The notes: generated by a model not told the origin, from the letters alone. A DNA stretch of 9,031 nucleotides from CAZART01 sp964487555 (GCA_964487555.1 CAZART010000166.1:1-9031); one strand, 5' to 3'; positions 1 to 6,640 are shown, numbered from the stretch's first letter. A program made the numbers and translations.

Positions 1-236
1 TCCTCACCAATTATCAGATGCCGGGTGCCGACGGACTCAAAGTGATTCGTGAGCTGCGCAGCGACCCGACGCTGGCCGGCACACCGGTCATCTTCATCAC
101 GGCCAACCATCAGCTCTCCGTGCGGGAGCAGGCTCTTCAAGGAGGGGCGGACGCCTTCTTACGAAAGCCGTTTTCGACGAACGACCTGATGGAAAAGATC
201 AACGAACTCCTGTATTCGCATCTCGAAAAACACTAG
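1..236 (+). CDS. Response regulator receiver domain, C-terminal part (5' end outside window)
   Basis: The reading frame is already open at the window edge (codons from position 3) and ends at TAG 234-236, so this is the last ~78 codons of a longer gene. The pattern is that of a CheY-like receiver: a MPGADG turn after the beta-3 strand, a VIFITAN strand with the conserved Thr of beta-4, and an FLRKPF segment with the conserved Lys-Pro of beta-5, then a final amphipathic helix. The protein ends right after that helix, so this is either a single-domain regulator or a protein with a C-terminal receiver. In canonical receivers the phospho-acceptor Asp lies three residues before the Met of the MPG turn. 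Here that position reads Asn (codon AAT 9-11, in LTNYQMPG). If the alignment is right, this is a pseudo-receiver that cannot be phosphorylated normally. The N-terminal acidic pair is off the window. The family call is firm; the role and partner kinase are unknown. Confidence 0.85.
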   Translation, partial: LTNYQMPGADGLKVIRELRSDPTLAGTPVIFITANHQLSVREQALQGGADAFLRKPFSTNDLMEKINELLYSHLEKH

Positions 237-401
237 TGCTTCGTTGCGTGAGTCCGCGTATGACGTCGAGCATGCCGCGGCGCACGCCTGCCAAGGCGTG
301 GAGACGAGTCGTAGCGGAGCTACGGCGAGGAGCCGCAACGACGGCAGGCGCGATGCAGCGGCGGGCGAACGTACGCGGACTTGCGCATCGAGGTACTAGT
401 G
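231..401. repeat. Large nested imperfect palindrome between convergent genes
   Basis: The outer arms are 231-260 and 372-401; the reverse complement of the left arm matches the right arm at 25 of 30 positions, and both ends carry ACTAGTG/CACTAGT. An inner perfect 8-bp pair lies at 285-292 (CGCCTGCC) and 343-350 (GGCAGGCG). A small hairpin near the centre has stem GTAGC/GCTAC at 311-323. The left arm contains the stop codon of the upstream response regulator, and the right arm ends 5 bp before the dapA stop codon. A transcript from either side could fold into a long hairpin, so bidirectional termination is plausible, although there is no U-tract. The size and nested symmetry also suit a dispersed REP- or MITE-like element. 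No target-site duplication is obvious. No protein gene is supported in 237-406. Confidence 0.7.
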
Positions 402-406
402 CCGCG

Positions 407-1306
407 TCATACGCGTGCTTCGATGAACGCGCCGAACGCCTCTAGTACCCGCTGCCGATCGGCATCGTCCATTTCTACCAACGGCAGGCGCAGACGGCTG
501 TCCATAATTCCGAGCGCGCTGAGGACCGCTTTGATCGGAATCGGATTCGTCTCAAGAAAACATGCGCGCATCGCCGGAAGCAGCTTGAAGTGAATCTCCC
601 GCGCTTCCTCGACGCGGCCGTCGAGCGCCTTCCGAACGAGCTCGCAGAATACGTCGGGAACGGCGTTGCTGATCACGGATACGACTCCGTCGCCACCCAG
701 CGCAAGGAGCGGAAGCGTGATTTCGTCGTCTCCGGAATAGACGGCGAGCGAATCGGGCCGATGTGCGAGGATGTCGGTGATTTGCGCAAGACTGCCGGAC
801 GCCTCTTTTACGCCCACGACGGAGGACACGTCTTCGGCGAGCTGCAGCACGGTTTCCGGGAGGATGTTGAAGCTGGTGCGTCCCGGTACGTTGTAAATGA
901 GGATCGGCGTGTCGGTGGCGTCCGCGATGGCGGCAACGTGTGCGCGGAATCCTCGCTGGGTCGGCTTGTTGTAGTAAGGACCGACGACGAGCAGTCCATC
1001 GGCGCCGGCCGCGGCGGCCTCCTTCGAAAACACGATGCTCTCGCTCGTCGAGTTGTTGCCGCTTCCGATGATAACCGGAACGCGTCCATCAACGTATTCG
1101 ATCGCTTTCTCGACGAGCTCCCGGCGCTCATTCGGCCAGACGGTCGCGTTTTCGCCCGTCGTTCCCAGAACAACGAGCGCGTCCACGCCCCCGGTGAGCT
1201 GGTGCTCGACGTGGCGCCGAAAAGCATCGAAGTCGATCGTGTCGTCCGCCGTAAACGGCGTCACGATAGCCGTCCCCGTTCCCCTAAATATGAAGTTGCT
1301 TGCCAT
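407..1306 (-). CDS. dapA: 4-hydroxy-tetrahydrodipicolinate synthase
   Basis: Condenses L-aspartate-4-semialdehyde with pyruvate to form 4-hydroxy-tetrahydrodipicolinate (HTPA), the first committed step to diaminopimelate and lysine, in the cytoplasm. The 299-aa product is the usual length for this TIM-barrel enzyme. Family residues are in place: GTTGE at 48-52 (catalytic Thr), the Tyr pair at 111-112 in GPYYNKP, YNVPGRT at 138-144 (catalytic Tyr138, substrate-binding Arg143), Schiff-base Lys167 in VGVKEASG, and the late NPIPIK at 254-259. Arg143 and the Tyr/Thr set favour true DapA over the related 2-keto-3-deoxy sugar-acid aldolases, which matters because a sugar-acid cluster lies nearby. 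The ATG at 1304-1306 is preceded by GGAG with 10-nt spacing. It is the last gene of a thrA-dapB-dapA run on this strand, 72 bp after dapB. Confidence 0.96.
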   Translation of the reverse strand: MASNFIFRGTGTAIVTPFTADDTIDFDAFRRHVEHQLTGGVDALVVLGTTGENATVWPNERRELVEKAIEYVDGRVPVIIGSGNNSTSESIVFSKEAAAAGADGLLVVGPYYNKPTQRGFRAHVAAIADATDTPILIYNVPGRTSFNILPETVLQLAEDVSSVVGVKEASGSLAQITDILAHRPDSLAVYSGDDEITLPLLALGGDGVVSVISNAVPDVFCELVRKALDGRVEEAREIHFKLLPAMRACFLETNPIPIKAVLSALGIMDSRLRLPLVEMDDADRQRVLEAFGAFIEARV

Positions 1307-1314
1307 GTCCGTTC

Positions 1315-1320
1315 TTCTCC
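1315..1320 (-). promoter_or_regulatory. Ribosome binding site of dapA
   Basis: On the minus strand GGAGAA lies upstream of the dapA ATG, with 10 nt between GGAG and the start codon. It is the most convincing Shine-Dalgarno-like sequence at usable spacing among the starts in this window and supports the ATG at 1304-1306. Confidence 0.6.
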
Positions 1321-1378
1321 ATGTCTAGTCATTACATCCAGGCCGCGCCATATCCAAATATCCAAGCCGCTGCCGGCA

Positions 1379-2113
1379 TCAGGAGTCATCCCCCAAAACG
1401 TCATCCAGCGTAAACAACCCCCTCCGCCCATCCAGCCATTCCGCCGCCCGCACGGCCCCGAACGCAAATCCCTGCCGGTTCTTCGCCTCGTGCACCAGCT
1501 CCAGTTTGTCGAAAGGCGAATCGAATCCGACGGTGTGTTTTCCAAAGACGCCACCCACACGTGACGACGTCACGTGGACGGCGGCGGCGTCGATCCGGCC
1601 ATGCTGCGTTTCCGTCTCGAGACGCGATTTGCGGCTGAGGCCGTTGACGAGTAGGCCTGCAAGCATCGTGGCCGTTCCCGACGGACTGTCGATCTTGCGC
1701 ACGTGATGGATTTCGTGGACGAACGCATCGTACTCCGACAGCTCCTCCAGCAGCGGCGTTACGGCTCGCAGCGCTCGCACGAGCATGGCCACACCCAGCG
1801 AAAAATTCGGCGCGTAGAGAATGGCCGCGTCATGCTCGTTCACCCATCCCTTCACCGCTTCCACCCGCTCATACCATCCCGTCGTACCGACGACGGCAGG
1901 CAAGCCCCATCGGCAGTATCGCTCGATGTGGTCGACCGCCAGCGACGGAAGCGAAAAATCGATCGCCGCGTCGATACCTTCTACCGACGACGGATCGGCC
2001 CCGAGCCACGGATGGCCGGCGTTGAACGTCGCCGCAATCACGTGCCCCCGCTGCCGCGCGAGCGCCGCAACCGCTTCGCCCATCTGTCCCGTTCCGACGA
2101 GTGCCAGCTTCAT
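1379..2113 (-). CDS. dapB: 4-hydroxy-tetrahydrodipicolinate reductase
   Basis: Reduces the DapA product HTPA to tetrahydrodipicolinate using NAD(P)H. The chosen ATG (2111-2113) gives 244 aa, starting directly with the Rossmann strand MKLALVGTGQMG (GxGxxG at 7-12). The frame stays open 24 codons further upstream, but that stretch shows no domain and would put a long tail before the first beta strand, so I rejected it. Further motifs are VGTTGW at 75-80, NFSLGV at 103-108, and the catalytic EIHHVRKIDSPSGTA at 134-148 with His136, His137 and Lys140. SSRVGGVFGKHTVGF (183-197) and a late HEAKNRQGFAFGA complete the C-terminal domain. It is shorter than the ~270-aa proteobacterial enzyme and resembles the compact bacteroidete type. 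The Shine-Dalgarno is weak (GAAG about 10 nt upstream). It lies 109 bp after thrA and 72 bp before dapA on the same strand. Confidence 0.95.
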   Translation of the reverse strand: MKLALVGTGQMGEAVAALARQRGHVIAATFNAGHPWLGADPSSVEGIDAAIDFSLPSLAVDHIERYCRWGLPAVVGTTGWYERVEAVKGWVNEHDAAILYAPNFSLGVAMLVRALRAVTPLLEELSEYDAFVHEIHHVRKIDSPSGTATMLAGLLVNGLSRKSRLETETQHGRIDAAAVHVTSSRVGGVFGKHTVGFDSPFDKLELVHEAKNRQGFAFGAVRAAEWLDGRRGLFTLDDVLGDDS

Positions 2114-2222
2114 CGTATGTCGATCTTCGTCATCGCTACAGTGTAACGGCGCCCGCGGCCGAGTGCTGTTTCTATCTGGCAACATTCGGCACGAAACCGG
2201 CGCCGCCCTTCTTCGTGCGCCC

Positions 2223-4694
2223 TTAGCCGCCCAGCTCTGCCGCCTTGATCAGATCCGCCAAAATGCCGGCCGCCGTAACGACCGGACCCGCTCCGGGGCC
2301 CTGCACGACCAGCGGGAATTCGTAGTACCTACCGGTCGTGTAGACCACCATGTTGTCCGTGCCCTTCAAATGCGTGAAAGGCGATTCCGGACCGACCCAC
2401 CGCGTACGCACGCTCAGCCGCTCGTCTTCGATCAACCCGATGTACTGGAGCCGTCCTCCTTCGTCTCTCGCTGCGGCCATCCGCCGGTCCCATTCATCAT
2501 CCAACGCATCGAGCTGTTCCATGAAATCATCCACCGATACGTCGAACAGATGGGCCGGCACGAGGGATTCGACGGCCACGTCGTCGCGCTCGACGGACAG
2601 CCCGATCTCGCGGGCAAGAATCAACAGTTTCCGGCCGACGTCCTCGCCCTTCAGATCGTCACGCGGATCGGGCTCGGTGAACCCTCGCTCGCGCGCCGTC
2701 CGAACGGCCTCCGAAAACTTCTTCCCTTCCGCCATGCTGTTGAAAATGAAGGCCAACGTTCCGGAGAGAACCCCCTCGATGCGTTGGATCTTATCACCCG
2801 ATCGGATAAGATCGCGCAGCGTGGAGATCACCGGTAGACCGGCACCTACCGTCGTTTCGTACAAATACGGCACCTGTTGACGGTGGGCCGCCCGTTGGAG
2901 ACGCTCGTAGAAGGCCTGATCTTTCGTATTCGCCCGCTTGTTCGGCGTGATGATGGCAATCGAGCGTTCGAGCAAGTCCGGATAATGATGCGCCACTTCA
3001 TCCGACGCCGTTGCATCGATCACCATGAGGCGATTCAGCTTTGCTTCTTTCAAATGCGTGAGGATGGCCTCGAGCCCGCCCGGCCGCTCGCTTTCATGCA
3101 GTGTGCGGACCGCCTCTTCGAATGAGATACCGTCCACGTTCCACGCCATGCGGCTCTGATTCGCGACGCCGACCAGGTGGATGTTCAAGTTGAGACGCTC
3201 CAGCAGCGTCGCCTGCTGATCGGCAAGCATCCGCAGGAAGGCCTGCCCGACGACGCCCGCTCCGATCATGAATACGTGAACGCGGTGCCGCACCAGGGCG
3301 AATTCATCGTGCAGCGCGTGCACGGCCTGCCGCGCCTCGGCATCACGGACGACGGCGGAGATGTTCGTCTCCGCGGCGCCCTGAGCGATGGCCAGCACGT
3401 TGACACCGCTTCGCCCGAGCGTCGCAAACATCCGCCCTGCCAGCCCCGGCCGTTCGCGCATGTTGTCGCCTACCGACGAGATGACCGCACAGCCCTCAAT
3501 CGTGTAGATGCTCGCCACGTCGCCCCGTGAAAGCTCCAGCTCGAAAGCCCGGCGCAGCGCCTCCGACGATGGATCGCCCATCGCGATCGGCACGACGCAG
3601 CAGAGACTCTGCTCGCTCGAGGCCTGCGAGATCATCAGCACGTTGATCTTCTCCGCTGCAAGCGCCGACAGCGCCCGTGCGGAGATGCCGGGGATTCCGA
3701 CGAGCCCCGTCCCTTCCAGCATCACCACCGCCACGTCTCGGATGGCCGTGATGGCCTTGACGTGGCCCTCCATCGTCGTGGTCTTCTCCGAGATCAGCGT
3801 CCCGGGGGCATCCGGATTCAGCGTATTCTTGATCCGCAGCGGGATCTGCTGCCGCAGCAGCGGGCGCATCGTCCGCGGATGCAGCACCTTCGCCCCAAAG
3901 TAGGCCAGTTCGGCCGCCTCACGATAGCTCAGCTGCGGAAGCGAAAACGCCTCCGGTACCAGGCGCGGATCGGCGGACAACACGCCGTCGACGTCCGTCC
4001 AGATGACGACCTGTTTCGCCCTGAGCGCACCGCCCAGGATGGTCGCCGTGTAGTCACTGCCCGACCGGCCGAGTGTCGTCGCGACGGCGCGCTCCGTCGA
4101 CGCGATGAATCCCGTGACGACGACGATGGTCGCATCGTCAATCGACGCGAATCGCGCCTGGATGAGCTCATTCGTCTCATCAAAGAGCACATTCGCTTCC
4201 CCAAAGGAGGCATCCGTACGGATGATCGACCGCGCATCAATCGCCACGGCGTCCCGGCCGGCCGCGCGAAAGGCGGCGGCCGCGAGCGGCGTCGACAGAC
4301 GCTCGCCCATCCCGATGACGGCATCGCGCGTCCGATTCGTGCATTCCCTGAGGAGGAAGACGCCGTCCAACAACTCACCGAGCTCCCGCCATCGCGCGTC
4401 GAGCTCCGCCGCAACTTGATCCTTCTCGCTTTCGGGAGCGAGCATGTCGACGGCCGCATCGTGCCGCATTCGAAGCGTCTCGATGATTTCGGTGTGCTTT
4501 CCCGATCTCGCAAGCGCCTCATCGACGGCATCAATGAGCTGATCCGTGACGCCGCCGAGGGCCGAAACCACGACGACGCGAAGCCCCTCCACATCCTCAT
4601 TCAGCACGAGCTCGACGACGCGCCGGATGCGGTCGGCCGTCTGCACGGACGTACCGCCGAATTTATACACGTAGACGGACCGTTCGGGGGACAT
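2223..4694 (-). CDS. thrA: Bifunctional aspartokinase / homoserine dehydrogenase
   Basis: The N-terminal kinase phosphorylates L-aspartate; the C-terminal dehydrogenase reduces aspartate semialdehyde to homoserine for threonine and methionine. The kinase (about 7-305) shows KFGGTSV at 11-17, TTLGRSGSDYTA at 206-217 and WTDVDGVLSADPR at 232-244. A paired ACT-type regulatory region follows (about 320-460), with VGIPGISARALSALA and GDNMRERPGLAGRMF, the usual feedback sites. The dehydrogenase (about 472-823) has the nucleotide-binding MIGAGVVG at 476-483, TPNKRANT at 583-590, YETTVGAGLPV at 612-622, SGTLAFIFN at 644-652, EPDPRDDLKGEDVGRK at 674-689 and GPGAGPVVTA at 799-808. With the ATG at 4692-4694 the length is 823 aa, close to E. 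coli ThrA. An in-frame TTG at 4740-4742 would add 16 residues, but that stretch is encoded by a 7-nt repeat, so I rejected it. Neither start has a clear Shine-Dalgarno. It is first in a run with dapB and dapA; thrB and thrC are absent. Confidence 0.96.
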   Translation of the reverse strand: MSPERSVYVYKFGGTSVQTADRIRRVVELVLNEDVEGLRVVVVSALGGVTDQLIDAVDEALARSGKHTEIIETLRMRHDAAVDMLAPESEKDQVAAELDARWRELGELLDGVFLLRECTNRTRDAVIGMGERLSTPLAAAAFRAAGRDAVAIDARSIIRTDASFGEANVLFDETNELIQARFASIDDATIVVVTGFIASTERAVATTLGRSGSDYTATILGGALRAKQVVIWTDVDGVLSADPRLVPEAFSLPQLSYREAAELAYFGAKVLHPRTMRPLLRQQIPLRIKNTLNPDAPGTLISEKTTTMEGHVKAITAIRDVAVVMLEGTGLVGIPGISARALSALAAEKINVLMISQASSEQSLCCVVPIAMGDPSSEALRRAFELELSRGDVASIYTIEGCAVISSVGDNMRERPGLAGRMFATLGRSGVNVLAIAQGAAETNISAVVRDAEARQAVHALHDEFALVRHRVHVFMIGAGVVGQAFLRMLADQQATLLERLNLNIHLVGVANQSRMAWNVDGISFEEAVRTLHESERPGGLEAILTHLKEAKLNRLMVIDATASDEVAHHYPDLLERSIAIITPNKRANTKDQAFYERLQRAAHRQQVPYLYETTVGAGLPVISTLRDLIRSGDKIQRIEGVLSGTLAFIFNSMAEGKKFSEAVRTARERGFTEPDPRDDLKGEDVGRKLLILAREIGLSVERDDVAVESLVPAHLFDVSVDDFMEQLDALDDEWDRRMAAARDEGGRLQYIGLIEDERLSVRTRWVGPESPFTHLKGTDNMVVYTTGRYYEFPLVVQGPGAGPVVTAAGILADLIKAAELGG

Positions 4695-4704
4695 GGGTTG
4701 ACGG

Positions 4705-4732
4705 ATTCTGAGTTCGCTGTTCTGCGTTTCGA
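4705..4732. repeat. Four-unit degenerate 7-nt repeat in the thrA leader
   Basis: On the plus strand the units are ATTCTGA, GTTCGCT, GTTCTGC and GTTTCGA, with exact 7-nt spacing and a conserved TTC/TTT core. Read on the thrA sense strand these are GAAC-type heptads ending about 10 nt before the ATG at 4694. The same kind of unit recurs in the fucD leader. The tract explains the apparent open N-terminal extension of thrA. Confidence 0.65.
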
Positions 4733-4830
4733 GCACCGGCAATCAACACCGGCGGGCCGTTTGCATCAAGATAAGCGTGCCGAACCCCGGACACGGGCGC
4801 TTAAATGAAGATTCACGCACGCGGCGGAAG

Positions 4831-4857
4831 CCCCTCCCCCTCCCCCTTCCCCTTCCC
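4831..4857 (-). other. G-quadruplex-forming tract at the FAH gene stop codon
   Basis: On the minus strand, which is the sense strand of the FAH gene and thrA, the sequence has five G-runs of 3, 4, 5, 5 and 4 separated by only AA, AA, A and A. The first G of the first run is the third base of the FAH gene's TAG stop. Runs of three or more G with loops of one or two nucleotides strongly favour a stable parallel quadruplex, in DNA or in the transcript. It could slow polymerase, end or stabilise the FAH transcript, or separate it from thrA 162 bp downstream. The rest of this gap (4743-4830) shows no gene and no promoter I would defend. Confidence 0.7.
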
Positions 4858-5714
4858 TACTCCTCTTCCCCAACCCTCTGCCGCATCTCCCCCAGCCCAT
4901 CAATCCCCAGCTCCACCACGTCTCCCGCCTTCAGATACCGCGGCGGAACGAATCCCAGCCCTACACCCGCGGGTGTGCCGGTGGATACGACGTCCCCCGG
5001 CAGAAGCGTCATGAACCGGCTGATGTAGCTCACCAGCTCCGGCACCTTGAAAACCATTCGAGAGGTCGAGCCATCCTGCACGGTCTCCCCGTTCACCCGA
5101 AGCCACATCCGCAGGTCGTCGACGTCCTCGATCTCGTCGGGCGTGACCAGCACCGGACCCATCGGCGCAAACGTATCGCAGCTCTTGCCCTTTACCCACT
5201 GCCCCCCGCGTTCGATCTGATACGACCGCTCCGAGACGTCGTTGAGCACCGTATAACCGGCCACGTAATCCAGGGCCTCCGCCTCCGAGACGTACTTGGC
5301 TCGGCGGCCGATCACCAAGGCGAGCTCCACCTCCCAATCCGTCTTCTCCGATCCGCGCGGCAGCACGATGTCGTCGAACGGCCCCGACAGCGCGCTCGAG
5401 GCCTTGCTGAACAGCACCGGCTCGTCCGGCACCTTCAATTTCGACTCCGCCGCGTGATCGAAAAAATTCAATCCGACGCACACGATCTTGCTCGGCCTCC
5501 AGACCGGCGGACCAAGCCGCACGTTCGAGCCGACGACCGGTGCCCCGTGCGCACCGCCTTCATCGATCCACCGTCGCAACCGCTCGAGACCGCCTTCCTC
5601 GAAAAAGGCCTCGTCATAGTCCGCGGCAATGCTCGAGGCATCCACGCGCCGCCCTTCCGCCATCAGCAAGCCGGGCTTCTCAGACCCGTTCTCTCCAAAC
5701 CGGATCAGCTTCAT
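4857..5714 (-). CDS. FAH-family hydrolase, probable 2,4-diketo-3-deoxy-L-fuconate hydrolase
   Basis: A fumarylacetoacetate-hydrolase-fold enzyme, 285 aa, full length for the family's small members. It likely splits 2,4-diketo-3-deoxy-L-fuconate into pyruvate and L-lactate, the last step of non-phosphorylating L-fucose oxidation. Metal-site residues are visible: the EVE pair Glu128 and Glu130 in DWEVELALVIG, and Asp159 in VLNDVSE, with the 29-residue spacing seen in FAHD-type enzymes. The catalytic His-Glu pair is GLNFFDHAAE (His87, Glu90). GQWVKGKSCDTFAPMGP at 171-187 and GDVVSTGTPAGVG at 240-252 line the active site. The N-terminal ~70 residues form the usual small domain. Generic annotation would call it a ureidoglycolate-lyase-like protein; the specific substrate is inferred from the fuconate dehydratase and two SDRs alongside. 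It starts 48 bp after the upstream SDR stop on the same strand, so the two are probably cotranscribed. The family is certain, the substrate probable. Confidence 0.85.
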   Translation of the reverse strand: MKLIRFGENGSEKPGLLMAEGRRVDASSIAADYDEAFFEEGGLERLRRWIDEGGAHGAPVVGSNVRLGPPVWRPSKIVCVGLNFFDHAAESKLKVPDEPVLFSKASSALSGPFDDIVLPRGSEKTDWEVELALVIGRRAKYVSEAEALDYVAGYTVLNDVSERSYQIERGGQWVKGKSCDTFAPMGPVLVTPDEIEDVDDLRMWLRVNGETVQDGSTSRMVFKVPELVSYISRFMTLLPGDVVSTGTPAGVGLGFVPPRYLKAGDVVELGIDGLGEMRQRVGEEE

Positions 5715-5762
5715 TTTCGAATCCGTTCAATTCCTGGATGCCTCTCAAGGCCTCGATCCCGC

Positions 5763-6542
5763 TCACGGCCGCAGCGTTACCGTCCCTCCGTCGATCGGAA
5801 AATTTGCCCCCGTAATAAAGGCCGACGCATCCGAGGCGAGAAACAGCGCCAGCTCGGCCACCTCCTCCGGCGTGCCCATGCGGCCGATCGGCTGCGACCT
5901 CGACAGTACCTCCATCATTTCCTCCTCACGGCCCGGGTAATTCTTCGCAACGAAACCGTCGACAAACGGCGTGTGAATGCGCGCCGGCGCGATCGAGTTG
6001 CAGCGGATCTTCTGCTCGAGGTAGTCGCACGCCACGGACATCGTCATGGTCAGAACCGCTCCCTTGCTCATGGAATAGGCAAAACGGTCCGGAATCCCGA
6101 TAGACGAGACCGTCGAGGCCATATTGATGATGGAGCCGCCGCGAGCGGCCATGGCTTTGACGCCCTCCTGCAGGCAGAAGTAAACGCCCTTCACGTTGAC
6201 ACGGTAGATTCGTTCGAAATCCTCCTCGGAGGTCTCCTCGACGGTTCCGACGTGCCCGATGCCGGCGTTGTTGACGAGCACGTCGATCGTCCCGAACTCT
6301 TCGTAGATCTCGGCGAACGCGCGTCGCACCTCTACACGATCACCTACGTCGCATACGAAGGCGGCGGCCCTGCCCCCCGCGTCCTCGATATCAGCCGCGA
6401 GCAAGCGGAGGGCCTCCTCGTCTATGTCGAGCGCTGCGAGTTCCGCACCCTCCCGTGCAAACAATCGTGCCGTCGCCCGTCCTATGCCGGAGCCGGCTCC
6501 CGTAATCACGGCCGCTTTTCCCTGCAGTTTTGCCTGCGCCAT
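5763..6542 (-). CDS. Short-chain dehydrogenase, candidate 2-keto-3-deoxy-L-fuconate dehydrogenase
   Basis: Classical SDR of 259 aa. The cofactor site TGAGSGIG is at 14-21 and Asp39 ends beta-2, which predicts NAD rather than NADP. Asp65, NNAG at 91-94 and Asn116 are present, with the catalytic Ser143, Tyr156 and Lys160 (YSMSK). The C-terminal substrate loop holds ARIHTPFVDGFVAKNYPG at 187-204, a stretch I associate from memory with bacteroidete sugar-acid clusters containing this FAH gene. It would oxidise either L-fucose or, more likely given its direct linkage to the FAH hydrolase, the C4 hydroxyl of 2-keto-3-deoxy-L-fuconate. Sequence alone does not decide which of the two SDRs does which step. 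The ATG at 6540-6542 is the first in-frame start after a TAG codon. An AGGAGG lies 21 nt upstream, further than usual. It is divergent from the second SDR across 213 bp. Confidence 0.88.
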   Translation of the reverse strand: MAQAKLQGKAAVITGAGSGIGRATARLFAREGAELAALDIDEEALRLLAADIEDAGGRAAAFVCDVGDRVEVRRAFAEIYEEFGTIDVLVNNAGIGHVGTVEETSEEDFERIYRVNVKGVYFCLQEGVKAMAARGGSIINMASTVSSIGIPDRFAYSMSKGAVLTMTMSVACDYLEQKIRCNSIAPARIHTPFVDGFVAKNYPGREEEMMEVLSRSQPIGRMGTPEEVAELALFLASDASAFITGANFPIDGGTVTLRP

Positions 6543-6563
6543 CGTCCCACCGTTCGACTATTT

Positions 6564-6569
6564 CCTCCT
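6564..6569 (-). promoter_or_regulatory. AGGAGG at unusual distance from SDR start
   Basis: A perfect AGGAGG on the minus strand lies 21 nt before the ATG at 6540-6542 of the SDR gene. An in-frame TAG lies between them and there is no alternative ATG, GTG or TTG at normal spacing in that frame. It is either a stand-by site brought closer by folding of the leader, or a coincidence. Confidence 0.3.
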
Positions 6570-6572
6570 GCT

Positions 6573-6640
6573 ACGTTAACATTCGAGTGGGTCGATATCC
6601 AGCCCAAACGTTAACGTTCGGGTGGGTCGATATCCAGCCC
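6573..6640. repeat. Two-copy direct repeat, 35-bp period
   Basis: Copy 1 is 6573-6605 and copy 2 is 6608-6640, each 33 bp, differing at 2 positions (A/G after GTTAAC, and GAGTGG/GGGTGG). Each copy starts ACGTTAAC and ends GATATCCAGCCC. Placement in the divergent promoter region suggests a duplicated regulator site, though a recent slippage duplication of neutral sequence would look the same. Confidence 0.8.
6607..6618. promoter_or_regulatory. Candidate operator palindrome AACGTTAACGTT
   Basis: A perfect 12-bp self-complementary sequence covers the start of repeat copy 2. Copy 1 keeps only the ACGTTAAC half. A palindrome in a divergent catabolic promoter is a reasonable operator for a dimeric repressor, but no regulator gene is present here to support a family assignment. 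Confidence 0.4.

Noticed and set aside
407..1306. DapA homologue as a 2-keto-3-deoxy sugar-acid aldolase of the fucose pathway
   Set aside because: The substrate Arg143 in YNVPGRT and the GTTGE and Tyr pattern fit true dihydrodipicolinate synthase, and the gene is linked to dapB and thrA. The pathway here ends with a hydrolase, so no aldolase is needed.
1334..1365. Short repeats of TATCCA between dapB and dapA
   Set aside because: Two copies at 8-bp spacing plus a partial third are too short and irregular to separate from chance.
590..1564. Long plus-strand open frame across dapA and the dapB end
   Set aside because: It lies opposite strongly conserved DapA and DapB coding sequence, has no recognisable domain, and is a by-product of GC-rich codon use.
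1558..1576. Perfect 8-bp inverted repeat CACGTGAC/GTCACGTG with a 3-nt spacer
   Set aside because: It is inside dapB, coding for conserved VTSSR residues just before the RVGG motif, so protein constraint explains much of it.
2189..2218. 7-bp hairpin (GCACGAA/TTCGTGC, 16-nt loop) just after the thrA stop
   Set aside because: The loop is long, the stem short and no T-tract follows on the transcribed strand, so I do not call it a terminator. An intercistronic processing hairpin cannot be excluded.
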